Assembly (NCBI RefSeq): GCF_900112455.1 | Contig: NZ_FOLT01000002.1 | Span: 124,001 to 188,000 of the forward strand | Length of the DNA stretch: 64,000 nt | DNA from: Alkalibacterium subtropicum | GTDB taxonomy: Bacteria; Bacillota; Bacilli; Lactobacillales; Carnobacteriaceae_A | Direction: 5' to 3' | In this document: positions 8,098 to 16,536 of the stretch, one piece after another | Numbering within the stretch: the stretch's first letter is position 1 | How the letters are laid out: the number at the start of each line of letters is the position of its first letter | The notes under the pieces: generated by a model | Database searches by the model: none | What the model saw: the letters and a program-made list of their open reading frames with translations, nothing else | Told to the model about the DNA's origin: nothing | Position numbers and translations under genes: made by a program

Positions 8098-8511
8098 CCT
8101 TAACCTCTTCTGCATCACTATAAGATTGGGGAACTCTGTCTTTTCTTACCAACTCCCATTGGTGTTTTTAATTGAGCTGAGAAGCCTGGCATTGCGCACA
8201 CTTACTCGCTGCCGGGTTTCTTATTAAGCTGGCAGGCGCTGCCCTACGCTTACTCGTTCACCTCAAACCTTCACACTGAGCTGGTAGGCCTAGCTCTGCG
8301 CTTACCAGCTTATTTGTCAGTCAATTATCGAGCTGGCAGACCCCGTTCCCCCTTTACATACTCAGAAAATTCCAATCGATAAATTGGCAGGCCTGGCACT
8401 GTGCTTACTCGTTCACTACAATACTGCCCATCGAGTGGGGTGACCCGGCTCTAGAATAAATTTCAGAATAATTCCAACCTCCTTTTAATAACTCCGCTGT
8501 TAAGCCATTTT
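8098..8511. repeat. Tandem ~52-bp degenerate repeats (units start 8174, 8226, 8278, 8330, 8381, 8433)
   Basis: Six units beginning with variants of GAGCTGGCAGGCCTGGC. Spacings are 52, 52, 52, 51 and 52 bp. The string GCTTACTCGTTCAC recurs exactly in units 2 and 5. No open reading frame and no spacer/repeat alternation as in CRISPR. The flanks (8098-8173 and 8455-8511) show no gene. Confidence 0.8.
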
Positions 8512-8540
8512 GAAATATCAAAAATTTATGTTACGCTTAT
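8512..8540 (+). promoter_or_regulatory. Promoter module of first opuAC-like gene
   Basis: GAAATATCA-(AAA)-ATTTATGTTACGCTTAT is shared almost exactly with 9662-9686 before the second paralogue (GAAATATCATTTATGCTATGCTTAT). It probably spans the -35 to -10 region (TTTGAA, 17 bp, TACGCT). Conservation of the upstream block argues for function. Confidence 0.5.
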
Positions 8541-8584
8541 ATAGGCAATTTAAGACTTTCTGAAATTTTCATGAAAAAGTACAT

Positions 8585-8615
8585 AAAATCGGGGATACTC
8601 TTCCCGATTTTTTTT
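8585..8615 (+). terminator. Intrinsic terminator in the leader of the first opuAC-like gene
   Basis: AAAATCGGG-N9-CCCGATTTT followed by eight T in total. It lies between the presumed promoter (8512-8540) and the start at 8675, so it could be an attenuator. Alternatively it stops read-through from the left. Confidence 0.7.
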
Positions 8616-8674
8616 GCGGCAAATTTCTGACTGGTCAATAATAACGGATAAAATAAATTAAATGGAGGATTTGG

Positions 8675-9565
8675 ATGAAAAGAGCAACGTTAAAATTAGT
8701 ATCAATCGCTTCAGCATCACTGTTGATGGCAGCATGCGGGAGTGATGACACAGCTGCTGAAGAAGACACGACTGTTTTTGAAGAAATGGACTACACGATC
8801 ACTGGTATCGAACCGGGTTCCGGCATAACCGAAAGCGCACGTAACACACTGGATATTTATGACAACCTCGAGGGCTGGGAGCTTCAGGAAAGTTCAACGG
8901 GCGGTATGATGGTTGAACTGCAGCAGGCTTATGAAAACGAGGAACCGATCATCATCACCGGCTGGCAGCCTCACTATATTTTTGAAATTTATGACCTGAA
9001 GATTCTTGAAGATCCCAAAGAGGGTTTTGGCGCTGCTGAAAACATCCACACGATGACCCGTACCGGTCTTGCAGAAGATATGCCTGACGCTACGGCCATT
9101 TTAGATAACTTTGCATGGGAAACAGAAGACATGCAGCAGATCGTCCTTGCCGCTCAGGATGTGTCCTTTGAAGAAGCCGCTCAGAACTGGTACGACGAGA
9201 ATCAGGACCTCGTCAGTGAATGGACCAATGGCGTGCCTAAAAGTGACGGTCAGGAAATCGATCTGATCTCAATGCCATGGGATACTGAACGTGCTTCAGC
9301 GCATGTGATGTCATTGACCTTGGAAAATCATGGATTCGACGTCAACGTCACCAGTGTAGACCCGTCTGTTTTATTCCAGGCGCTGGCAGTTGGAGAAGCA
9401 GATGCCACCGTTACGCCCTGGTTACCCACCACTCACGGCGCCTTCATGGAAGAATACGGAGACGACCTGGTCGATTTAGGCCCCAACCTCCCAGGCGCAG
9501 TATCCGGGCTAGTTGTGCCCGCTTATATGGATATCGATTCCATTGAAGATATTCCTGCCAAATAA
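8675..9565 (+). CDS. Glycine betaine ABC transporter substrate-binding lipoprotein (OpuAC-like)
   Basis: 296-aa compatible-solute receptor anchored by lipid modification of Cys21 (LLMAACGSD). It has the OpuAC domain order: TITGIEPGSGI, the tryptophan after NLEGW, IIITGWQPHYIF, then MPWDTERASAH and TPWLPTTHGAF. These supply the aromatic cage (three Trp) and the His that bind betaine in B. subtilis OpuAC. Its end GLVVPAYMDIDSIEDI is also typical. No ATPase or permease gene is next to it; the partner transporter must be elsewhere. It is clearly paralogous to the next gene. RBS GGAGG is 8 bp before the ATG. Confidence 0.92.
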   Translation: MKRATLKLVSIASASLLMAACGSDDTAAEEDTTVFEEMDYTITGIEPGSGITESARNTLDIYDNLEGWELQESSTGGMMVELQQAYENEEPIIITGWQPHYIFEIYDLKILEDPKEGFGAAENIHTMTRTGLAEDMPDATAILDNFAWETEDMQQIVLAAQDVSFEEAAQNWYDENQDLVSEWTNGVPKSDGQEIDLISMPWDTERASAHVMSLTLENHGFDVNVTSVDPSVLFQALAVGEADATVTPWLPTTHGAFMEEYGDDLVDLGPNLPGAVSGLVVPAYMDIDSIEDIPAK

Positions 9566-9571
9566 CTAAAG

Positions 9572-9626
9572 AAAGCGGCAGCTATACCCCAACAGTATTG
9601 CTGAACATGTGAAAGGCTGCTGCTTT
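9572..9626 (+). terminator. Terminator after first opuAC-like gene
   Basis: AAAGCGGCAGC pairs with GCTGCTGCTTT (one wobble) across a 33-nt loop, followed by T. Confidence 0.6.
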
Positions 9627-9661
9627 TCATGTGACTAACCGCTGATCGTATTATTTTATCA

Positions 9662-9686
9662 GAAATATCATTTATGCTATGCTTAT
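9662..9686 (+). promoter_or_regulatory. Promoter module of second opuAC-like gene
   Basis: Copy of the block at 8512-8540; -35 TTTATC, 17 bp, -10 TATGCT. Indicates the duplication included the control region. Confidence 0.5.
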
Positions 9687-9774
9687 TGTGTGCGTGTAAG
9701 CTTTCTCAGCAACCTCGCGGAAGGTAACTATTATTTATCAACATAGCCAAATAATAAATACAGGAGGAATTTTT

Positions 9775-10671
9775 ATGAAAATGAAAACACCTATTAAACT
9801 TATTTCACTTGCATCAGCATCATTATTACTTGCGGCATGCGGCGGCGAAGATACCGCAGATGACAGTGATGCCAGCCTCGGCGAACAACTGGAATATACA
9901 ATAACTGGGATCGAGCCGGGTGCCGGCATTACAGAAACGACTGAGCGTGCCCTTGAAGCGTATGACAGTCTTGAAGGCTGGGAGCTTGAGACCAGCTCGA
10001 CAGCAGGCATGATGGGACAGCTGGATTCCGCTATAGACGGCGAAGAGCCGATCATTGTGACCGGCTGGACGCCTCACTATATGTTTGAAATGTATGATCT
10101 GAAATTCCTGGAAGATCCGGAAGGCGTATATGGCGAAGCAGAATTCGTTCATACAATGGCCCGTGAAGGATTCGAAGAAGATATGCCGGAAGCCTATGCT
10201 ATTCTGGAAAACTTCTCCTGGGAAGTCGATGATATGCAGAGCATCATGCTGGAAGCGCAGGAAGTCGATTTCGAAGAAGCTGCGGCAAACTGGATCGAAG
10301 AAAATCAGGATACTGTTGACAGCTGGACAGAAGGCGTGGATGAAGTGGACGGACAGGAACTCGAACTCGGCTCTTTCCCATGGGATTCCGAACGTGCCTC
10401 TTCAGCTGTGATTTCTCAAGTACTGGAAGCACACGGCTTTGAAGTAACGGTCAATAATGTGGATCCTTCTATCCTCTTCCAGGCACTGGCTCAAGGCGAA
10501 GTAGATGTCACTGTCGCTCCATGGCTGCCAACCACACAAGGCGCGTACCTTGAAGAATACGGTGATGAGATCGTCGATATGGGGCCTAACATGGAAGGAA
10601 CAGTCATTGGATTAGTTGTTCCAGAATACATGGACATCGATTCGATTGAAGATCTGGAACCGGCAGAGTAA
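9775..10671 (+). CDS. Glycine betaine ABC transporter substrate-binding lipoprotein (second OpuAC-like paralogue)
   Basis: 298-aa lipoprotein with lipobox LLLAACGGE. It shows the same OpuAC landmarks as the preceding gene: ITGIEPGAGI, SLEGWELE, IVTGWTPHYMF, FPWDSERASSA and APWLPTTQGAY. The one notable change is TTQ where the first copy and B. subtilis OpuAC have a histidine that contacts the carboxylate, so ligand preference or affinity may differ. AGGAGG lies 8 bp before the ATG. It is a tandem duplicate with its own promoter and terminator and no transporter subunits nearby. Confidence 0.92.
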   Translation: MKMKTPIKLISLASASLLLAACGGEDTADDSDASLGEQLEYTITGIEPGAGITETTERALEAYDSLEGWELETSSTAGMMGQLDSAIDGEEPIIVTGWTPHYMFEMYDLKFLEDPEGVYGEAEFVHTMAREGFEEDMPEAYAILENFSWEVDDMQSIMLEAQEVDFEEAAANWIEENQDTVDSWTEGVDEVDGQELELGSFPWDSERASSAVISQVLEAHGFEVTVNNVDPSILFQALAQGEVDVTVAPWLPTTQGAYLEEYGDEIVDMGPNMEGTVIGLVVPEYMDIDSIEDLEPAE

Positions 10672-10683
10672 ACAAAATAGGAC

Positions 10684-10717
10684 AAAAAGGTTCAGGAAAT
10701 CACTCCTGAACCTTTTT
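10684..10717. terminator. Bidirectional terminator
   Basis: Perfect 14-bp stem (AAAAAGGTTCAGGA and complement), 6-nt loop, between the second opuAC-like gene and the convergent permease gene, which ends at 10718. Confidence 0.9.
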
Positions 10718-12709
10718 TTATTCGACTATGCTGAGATACAGTTTGGACGTGACACGATAAATGATCCAGTAGATAAGTGAATAGCCCATAACGACACCTA
10801 ACGTCGTCAGCGTGAACAGGGTATTGCTCGTGATGCCGAACAGCATCAGCATTTTCTGAACGATCGGATAAGCAAATGCCGTGTGCAGTGCTGCAGTCAG
10901 AATGGGCAAGGTGAACATCCAGAGTATTTGGGAATGTGTAGCCTGTCTGGTCGTCTCTTTATCCAGTCCGACTTTCTGCATGATCTGAATGCGCTCTTTG
11001 TCTTCGTACCCTTCTGAAATCTGCTTATAATAAGTAATGAGTACCGCACCGATCGTGAACAGTCCGCCCAGGAAAATACCGAGAAATAAGAACCCTCCGT
11101 TCGTACTGTACCAATCTTCCCGGTTACCGTCTCTGGATTCATAAAATAAGCCTACGGGGTAGTCGGTGTCTCTCAGTGATTCTTGAATGCGTGTGGCATA
11201 TTCCGTGCTGTTCTGACTGTTTTCAAGCGACCAGAAAAAATCAGCCGAAAGCGTGACCGGATATTCCGCTAATTCACTATTACGCTGGTTCCTAAGTGTA
11301 TCAAGAGTGCTGTCATCCGGCGTCACCAGCAGGATCGGATCGATAAGCTGACTCATTCCGTTCATGACCCCCGGCATGTCATTTATTTGCTTCAAATCGA
11401 ACGTCTTATCGAACAGGGTGAGCGAGTCTCTGTTCAGATCAGGATCTGGGGTATAAAAAAGAAGGTCGTTCCCGCTTAACGTCACAGGCTCTTCAGCAAG
11501 TCTGTTATAGTCATCCATAGGCATGACCAGCACCATCAACGGTATTTCGCTGCCACCTTGAAAGTCCTGGAACGCCAGTGTGCTGCCTTCCATTTCTCCC
11601 CAAAGTGTCATATAGCGGAAATAATACTGGTCAGTCATCGTATAGCCTTCCTCGCTGCTTATCTCGTTCAAGTCACTTTGAACACTTTCTATCGTTTCTT
11701 TCAGTTCTCTGCTGCTCATCTCTTCATCTGTCATGACAGAAAGATTGTTTTCTTCCGGGAAACGATTGTTCAAGGTCTCTTCTGTCCCGGCGTAAAGCGT
11801 AACCGTCGTGGAGACGGCGATGATCACCATGACTGACAAGATACTGATATTAGCCAGACCGACAGCATGCTGCTTCATCCGGTAAAGCATGCCTGATATA
11901 GAAATAAACGGACCCGGCTTATAGTAAAAGGCCTTGTTGCGCTTGAGTGCCTTCAGAATAATAATGGAGCCTGCTGTATACAACAGGTAGGTCCCGATGA
12001 TAACGAGCAGTACTGCGATAAAAAACTGATTGACCGCACTGATAGGGTTATCGATAGTCAGGGAAATATAATAACCCGCTCCAAGAGAAAGCAGGCCGAT
12101 GACAAAAAGGATCGGGGAACTTTTCGGTTCTTTCTCCCCTTCTTTACCTCCTTTAAGCAAACGGATAGGATTTGAAAAGGTCACTTGTGCAATATTATAG
12201 AGGAGCGTCAACGTAAAAATACTTATGAAAAGCAACGCAGTCATGCCCGTCATCTCCCACGATGTGGAATAGCCCATCGCATTTGGGAGATCCAGCAGAT
12301 AATTGAGGAACAGAAAACTCAAGCGCCCAAACAAGACACCGACCAGTAGCCCCGTAAGAATACTCAGGCCGCTTACCATGACGTTCTCAATGACTAAGAT
12401 TCGAGCGACATGTCTTTTTTCAAGCCCCAGCACACTGTACAGACCGATCTCTTTCTTGCGCCGTTTCATCAGAAAGCTATTGACATAAAAAATAAATATA
12501 ACGGAGAACACGCCGATGACTAGCGTCCCCACTTCAAAAAGAGATGGCAGCGCAGCCGAACGTTGTCTGACAAAGTCGTTGGTCATGAGACTGGCCATCA
12601 TCTGAAACACAGCGACCGATAATATGGATGAAAGACTGTAAGGATAATAAAGCTTCCGGTTTGCTTTTATATTCCGCCAGGCCATTTTAGAGAAAAAACT
12701 TATTTTCAT
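10718..12709 (-). CDS. Bce-type ABC transporter permease (FtsX-like)
   Basis: 663-aa BceB/YvcS-type permease. The N-terminus MKISFFSKMAWRNIKANRKLYYPY is the standard start. About ten transmembrane segments follow, with a large extracellular domain between roughly residues 320 and 535 that binds peptide-antibiotic complexes in the family. FtsX-like segments sit before and after it. Such permeases both remove cell-wall antibiotics and act as the sensor for the partner kinase. I take the ATG at 12709, one base after the ATPase stop (TGA-T-ATG) with AAAGGACG upstream; the longer frame runs into the ATPase gene. Confidence 0.92.
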   Translation of the reverse strand: MKISFFSKMAWRNIKANRKLYYPYSLSSILSVAVFQMMASLMTNDFVRQRSAALPSLFEVGTLVIGVFSVIFIFYVNSFLMKRRKKEIGLYSVLGLEKRHVARILVIENVMVSGLSILTGLLVGVLFGRLSFLFLNYLLDLPNAMGYSTSWEMTGMTALLFISIFTLTLLYNIAQVTFSNPIRLLKGGKEGEKEPKSSPILFVIGLLSLGAGYYISLTIDNPISAVNQFFIAVLLVIIGTYLLYTAGSIIILKALKRNKAFYYKPGPFISISGMLYRMKQHAVGLANISILSVMVIIAVSTTVTLYAGTEETLNNRFPEENNLSVMTDEEMSSRELKETIESVQSDLNEISSEEGYTMTDQYYFRYMTLWGEMEGSTLAFQDFQGGSEIPLMVLVMPMDDYNRLAEEPVTLSGNDLLFYTPDPDLNRDSLTLFDKTFDLKQINDMPGVMNGMSQLIDPILLVTPDDSTLDTLRNQRNSELAEYPVTLSADFFWSLENSQNSTEYATRIQESLRDTDYPVGLFYESRDGNREDWYSTNGGFLFLGIFLGGLFTIGAVLITYYKQISEGYEDKERIQIMQKVGLDKETTRQATHSQILWMFTLPILTAALHTAFAYPIVQKMLMLFGITSNTLFTLTTLGVVMGYSLIYWIIYRVTSKLYLSIVE

Positions 12710-12710
12710 A

Positions 12711-13469
12711 TCAGACACGTCCTTTAGATGAAACCAGGAGCGACTTCGAGATACTGTCAATAAAGACATCGGGGTCTTTCTGCCCACGATACAGTTCATG
12801 GTACACTTGACCGTCCCGTATAAAGAGTACCCGACTGGAATAACTGGCTGCCCGTGCACTGTGCGTGACCATCAGGATCGTCTGACCATTCTGATGCACA
12901 TCCTGCAGGATCTCCATCAGATTCTGCGAAGATTTCGAATCCAGAGCGCCCGTCGGTTCATCCGCCAGAATGATTTTAGGCTGAGTGATCAATGCTCTCG
13001 CTACAGCAGCTCTCTGTTTCTGACCGCCGGATACTTCATAAGGGTAATTATGCAGCAAATGCGCAATGCCTAAACGTTCGACCAGCGGCTGCAGCGTCTT
13101 CTCCATCTCATCCACTGACTTTCTTGAAAGGACCAGCGGGAGCAAGATATTATCTTTTAAAGTGAAGTTGTCCAGCAGATTGAAATCCTGGAACACGAAC
13201 CCGAGCTGCTCTCTTCTGAACCTTGAAACCTCTTTATCTTTAATAGAAGATAAAGGCTGGTCACCCAGGTACACTTCTCCCTCTGTTGCGCTGTCTAACG
13301 TAGACAGAATATTCAGCAGGGTCGTTTTTCCGGAACCGGATTCCCCCATCACCGAAATGAACTCGCCCTTTTCCACCGCAAAGTTCACGTCTTTCAACGC
13401 CTCTGTCCCTTTTGAACCCAATTTTGATGTGTAGATTTTCTTTATATGTTTAACGTCCATAAATGTCAT
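12711..13469 (-). CDS. Bce-type ABC transporter ATP-binding protein
   Basis: 252-aa ATPase of the BceA/MacB class. Walker A is GESGSGKTT, the Q-loop region FVFQDFNLLDNFTLKDN, the signature SGGQKQRAAVARAL, Walker B IILADEPTGALD and the switch VTHSARAASYS. It powers the adjacent Bce-type permease. The ATG at 13469 follows AAGGAGGAAA at 5-7 bp; 13 extra upstream codons lack support. Expression is probably induced by the response regulator encoded upstream, because a BceR-type box lies at 13556-13569. Confidence 0.93.
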   Translation of the reverse strand: MTFMDVKHIKKIYTSKLGSKGTEALKDVNFAVEKGEFISVMGESGSGKTTLLNILSTLDSATEGEVYLGDQPLSSIKDKEVSRFRREQLGFVFQDFNLLDNFTLKDNILLPLVLSRKSVDEMEKTLQPLVERLGIAHLLHNYPYEVSGGQKQRAAVARALITQPKIILADEPTGALDSKSSQNLMEILQDVHQNGQTILMVTHSARAASYSSRVLFIRDGQVYHELYRGQKDPDVFIDSISKSLLVSSKGRV

Positions 13470-13555
13470 GATCGTTTCCTCCTTAGCTATAGGCCTATCA
13501 TACGTCAAACCTGGATTTCCAGCATTTATCTAAGCTTACAAAAACGAAAAGAACC

Positions 13556-13569
13556 TTACAGAAATGTAA
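13556..13569. promoter_or_regulatory. BceR-type operator upstream of the ABC genes
   Basis: TTACA-GAAA-TGTAA, a perfect dyad that fits the published BceR-like box TNACA-N4-TGTAA. It lies between the kinase stop (13590) and the ATPase start (13469), where BceR-regulated promoters place it. A further TTACA half-site is at 13536-13540. Confidence 0.8.
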
Positions 13570-13589
13570 GATTCTTTCCGATTCGACTG

Positions 13590-14618
13590 TCATTCAAACA
13601 ATTCCCATGACTTCTCGCCGAAATCAATGACCGCTTTCGTTCCTTTGCCGATCTCAGATTCAATGATCAGCGTATGACCGAGCCGACGACATATTTTCCT
13701 GGACAAGAATAAGCCCAGTCCTGTCGACTTGCTGTGCAGTCTTCCGTCAAACCCAGTGTACCCTTTTTCAAAGATTTTCGGCAGATCCTCCTGCCTAATG
13801 CCGCTGCCGGTATCTTCGATGACCAGTGTCTGTTCATCTTCAAAGTATATTCGGATCTTTCCTGCTTTCGTGTACTTGAGACTGTTGGATAAAAGTTGTT
13901 CGATCAGCACTTCCAGCCATTTTTTGTCGGACAGGACCGTCTGCACCGAAGGGTTGTATTCCACGCTGATATCTTTATAGATAAAAATAACTGCATATTT
14001 TTTCAAAATGATTTTAATGACATCCGCAACAACTATATCCTCCAGCTGCAGTTCTTTCCCACTATCTTCGAGTTTCAGATAATTCAGGGCCATGTGGGTA
14101 TAGTCATTGACTCGGATCAGTTCCTGCTCCAGACGAAGTCCGTCTTTGGTTTCCGGACTTTTCTGAAGGAGCAGGCTCATGGCTGATATCGGTGTTTTTA
14201 TCTGATGCAGCCACAGGGTGAAGTAATCCATCTGCTCTCTGTCTTTTTCGACGGTTTCCTTCTTGAACAGCTGATACTCTTCATACAGCTCCTGGTACAT
14301 TTCCTGATAAAGTGCATCGAGCGCATTGAGTTGCCTGTTTTTATTTTGTGTCTCTGATCCGAAACGGATGGAAACTGCCGCCTGGACACGGTTCAGATAC
14401 TGTGCCCATTGCATGATCAGTGAAAGAGCAAAAAAGAATGACGACAGCTGCACACCATACCAGAATAAGGAAAAGGGACTTGCTGTAAAGAAGATAAGGA
14501 GAGCAAAAATAAACAGGATCGTTAAGAACAGAAAAAACTGTGGGGCGACTGATTTTATAAAAGGCCTGACCCAGCGTTTCCACCCCTTCTTACCTGATTG
14601 CTCATTCAAAAATGGCAT
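13590..14618 (-). CDS. Bce-type intramembrane-sensing histidine kinase
   Basis: 342-aa BceS/YvcQ-type kinase. Two transmembrane helices (about residues 27-46 and 52-71) are joined by only a few residues, so there is no extracellular sensor; such kinases read the state of their ABC permease. The phospho-acceptor is His138 in WLHQIKTPISAM. The N box is EQLLSNSLKY, G1 is EDTGSGIRQEDL and G2 STGLGLFLSR. The preferred ATG at 14618 has AAAAAGGG 8 bp upstream (GTG at 14627 is an alternative) and overlaps the regulator gene by 17 bp. Confidence 0.93.
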   Translation of the reverse strand: MPFLNEQSGKKGWKRWVRPFIKSVAPQFFLFLTILFIFALLIFFTASPFSLFWYGVQLSSFFFALSLIMQWAQYLNRVQAAVSIRFGSETQNKNRQLNALDALYQEMYQELYEEYQLFKKETVEKDREQMDYFTLWLHQIKTPISAMSLLLQKSPETKDGLRLEQELIRVNDYTHMALNYLKLEDSGKELQLEDIVVADVIKIILKKYAVIFIYKDISVEYNPSVQTVLSDKKWLEVLIEQLLSNSLKYTKAGKIRIYFEDEQTLVIEDTGSGIRQEDLPKIFEKGYTGFDGRLHSKSTGLGLFLSRKICRRLGHTLIIESEIGKGTKAVIDFGEKSWELFE

Positions 14619-15276
14619 AGCCGACACCCTTTTTCGTCAAGATGAAGTTGTCTTTCCCTACTGCCTTCAGTTTTTTTCTGAGGCGTGCGATATTGACCGC
14701 CAAGGTATTGGAATCAATGAACGCTTCGTCTTCCCATAGTTGCCGCATGATCAGTTCTTTCGAGACATATTCTCCTTTGTGTTTGAACAGGATCTCCATT
14801 ATTCTCATTTCATTTCCTGTCAAAGAGGCTTTTTTATCCTTATAGATAAGGTTCAGCTCCGACGGTTTTAAAATCACTTGACTTGCTGAATAGAAATGAT
14901 CAGTGTCAGAAAAATCATACGTGCGTCTTAGCATGGCCTGTATCTTTGCGACCACCACTGTCATCTGAAAGGGTTTCTGGATATAGTCATCCGCCCCCAT
15001 CTGAATGGCCATGACCAGATCCATATCATCGGTTCGGGAAGAAATGAAAATGACAGGGACTTCAGACATTCTTCTTATTTCCTGACACCAGTGATAGCCG
15101 TTGCAGGACGGCAATTGAATATCCATAAGCACTAACTGGGGTTGTATTCGAATAAAATCATCCATTACAGCCGTAAAGTCTTCCTGCTTATGTACGTCAT
15201 AGTTCCACTTGATCAGTTCTTCCTGCAAGGATGATGCGATCACATCATCATCTTCTACGATCATGATCGAAAACAT
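14602..15276 (-). CDS. Bce-type response regulator (OmpR family)
   Basis: 224-aa two-component regulator. The receiver domain has the acidic pocket VEDDD (8-11), phospho-Asp52 in LVLMDIQLP, the SSR switch and Lys in YIQKPF. A C-terminal winged helix has GNEMRIMEILFKHKGEYVSKELI and ARLRKKLK. It should be phosphorylated by the adjacent kinase and activate the ABC genes through the box at 13556. GGAGGTG lies 7 bp before the ATG at 15276; longer frames lack a site. The gene order regulator-kinase-ATPase-permease is the classical Bce arrangement. The inducing peptide cannot be deduced. Confidence 0.95.
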   Translation of the reverse strand: MFSIMIVEDDDVIASSLQEELIKWNYDVHKQEDFTAVMDDFIRIQPQLVLMDIQLPSCNGYHWCQEIRRMSEVPVIFISSRTDDMDLVMAIQMGADDYIQKPFQMTVVVAKIQAMLRRTYDFSDTDHFYSASQVILKPSELNLIYKDKKASLTGNEMRIMEILFKHKGEYVSKELIMRQLWEDEAFIDSNTLAVNIARLRKKLKAVGKDNFILTKKGVGYAIFE

Positions 15277-15307
15277 GCAGATACACCTCCTGTTCCATAT
15301 TACATAC

Positions 15308-15313
15308 AGTATA
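15308..15313 (-). promoter_or_regulatory. -10 element of the two-component operon
   Basis: TATACT on the minus strand 31 bp before the regulator start; a weak TTATTA -35 lies 16 bp upstream. Confidence 0.45.
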
Positions 15314-15439
15314 CCATGACCTTTATGCATAATAATCCGTCCACGGTCTCATTTTTTAGAAATACTTCCTCAGACCCATTCAATCTTGAAAGCGCTGTGC
15401 TATACTTAATGAAAGACTGAAGAAGGAGAATCAACCACT

Positions 15440-16318
15440 ATGAACCATACATATGAAACACTGCGTATCAAGCTGGAAAGACTGGTCGAAAAAGAAAAAT
15501 CTGCCGAAGAACGGTTCCGGGAAAACGAACGCCATCACAATGAGGCCAAAGCTGTTTTTCAGAGAGAAACAGCAGATGTGGAAAGACTGGAATCCCAGTC
15601 TTTCACTACCTTTTTAAGAACGGTGATCGGTACCCACGACAAAAAGCTTTACGAAGAAAAGCAGGAACAGATCCAGGCCAAGCTTAGACTGGATCAAGCC
15701 TCGGCTTTATATCTGGAATCTCGTGAAGAACTTACCCGGATCATCGATGAAATCAGTCTGCTTAAAGACGAACTGGATGCACTGAAAGAAAAACTGAGGG
15801 CGACTGATCCGACGTTCCAGGAAACCCTTTCCCAAAAAGAAGAACAGCGTCTCGTAATGGAAGCCGAGATCCGTGAAATCAATGAAGCGCTGAACGCCGG
15901 CCAGAGTGTATTGAACAGTCTGGACACGACCCTGGAGAAATTGGAATCCGCCGACTCTTTAGCCACCTGGGATATGTTCACCGACAGCTTCCTCGTTGAT
16001 ATGTTCAAATATGACAAAATCGACAAAGCTGAAGAAGAACTCTTTTATCTGGAGGGATTGATCGACCGCTACAAGAAAGAACTGAAAGACGTCGATCTGC
16101 ATAATGTCCTGGATTACGAAAGTCTCGGTGAAATGAGGCGGATATTCGACGTTTTCTTTGACAACATTTTTTCTGACTGGAGCACGAAAGACACGATCCA
16201 GCGTAATATGAACAACCTCGACAAGATCTATATCGAAGTCGACCGCATTCAAAAACAGCTTCAAGCTCGCCGTTCGATATTAGAGAAAAAGCTGGAAGAA
16301 CTTCAGTTATATTATTAA
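15440..16318 (+). CDS. Coiled-coil protein of unknown function
   Basis: 292-aa soluble, highly charged protein. Heptad-rich coiled coil is predicted by eye for about residues 1-50 and 75-155, separated by an ESQSFTTFLRTVIGTHDKK break. A less repetitive segment around 165-240 (ATWDMFTDSFLVDMFKYDKIDKAEEELF) follows, then another helix to the end. No signal peptide or membrane segment. The pattern resembles cytosolic scaffold or phage-shock-like helical proteins, but I recognise no family. AGAAGGAGAA precedes the ATG, a TATACT lies near 15403, and a strong terminator follows. Confidence 0.75.
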   Translation: MNHTYETLRIKLERLVEKEKSAEERFRENERHHNEAKAVFQRETADVERLESQSFTTFLRTVIGTHDKKLYEEKQEQIQAKLRLDQASALYLESREELTRIIDEISLLKDELDALKEKLRATDPTFQETLSQKEEQRLVMEAEIREINEALNAGQSVLNSLDTTLEKLESADSLATWDMFTDSFLVDMFKYDKIDKAEEELFYLEGLIDRYKKELKDVDLHNVLDYESLGEMRRIFDVFFDNIFSDWSTKDTIQRNMNNLDKIYIEVDRIQKQLQARRSILEKKLEELQLYY

Positions 16319-16328
16319 AGGCAAACCG

Positions 16329-16370
16329 AACAGCGGGTGCTCTCAGTTATTGTTGAGAGCGCCCGCTGTT
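16329..16370 (+). terminator. Terminator of coiled-coil gene
   Basis: 17-bp stem with one wobble (AACAGCGGGTGCTCTCA arm), 8-nt loop, T-run. A second hairpin, GAAACTGACCT-ATAG-AGGTCAGTTTC, follows at 16389-16414. Confidence 0.85.
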
Positions 16371-16536
16371 TTGTCTGTTTATGATGGTGAAACTGACCTA
16401 TAGAGGTCAGTTTCTTCGTGATTAAAGCAAGTGATTAAAGCTCGTGATCATGTTTATCAGAAAAGTAAGCCTCTTTAGCGTACTTTAAACCTTTATCAAA
16501 ACCGGTATTCTTCTTACTCACGGATTTATTCTCATT

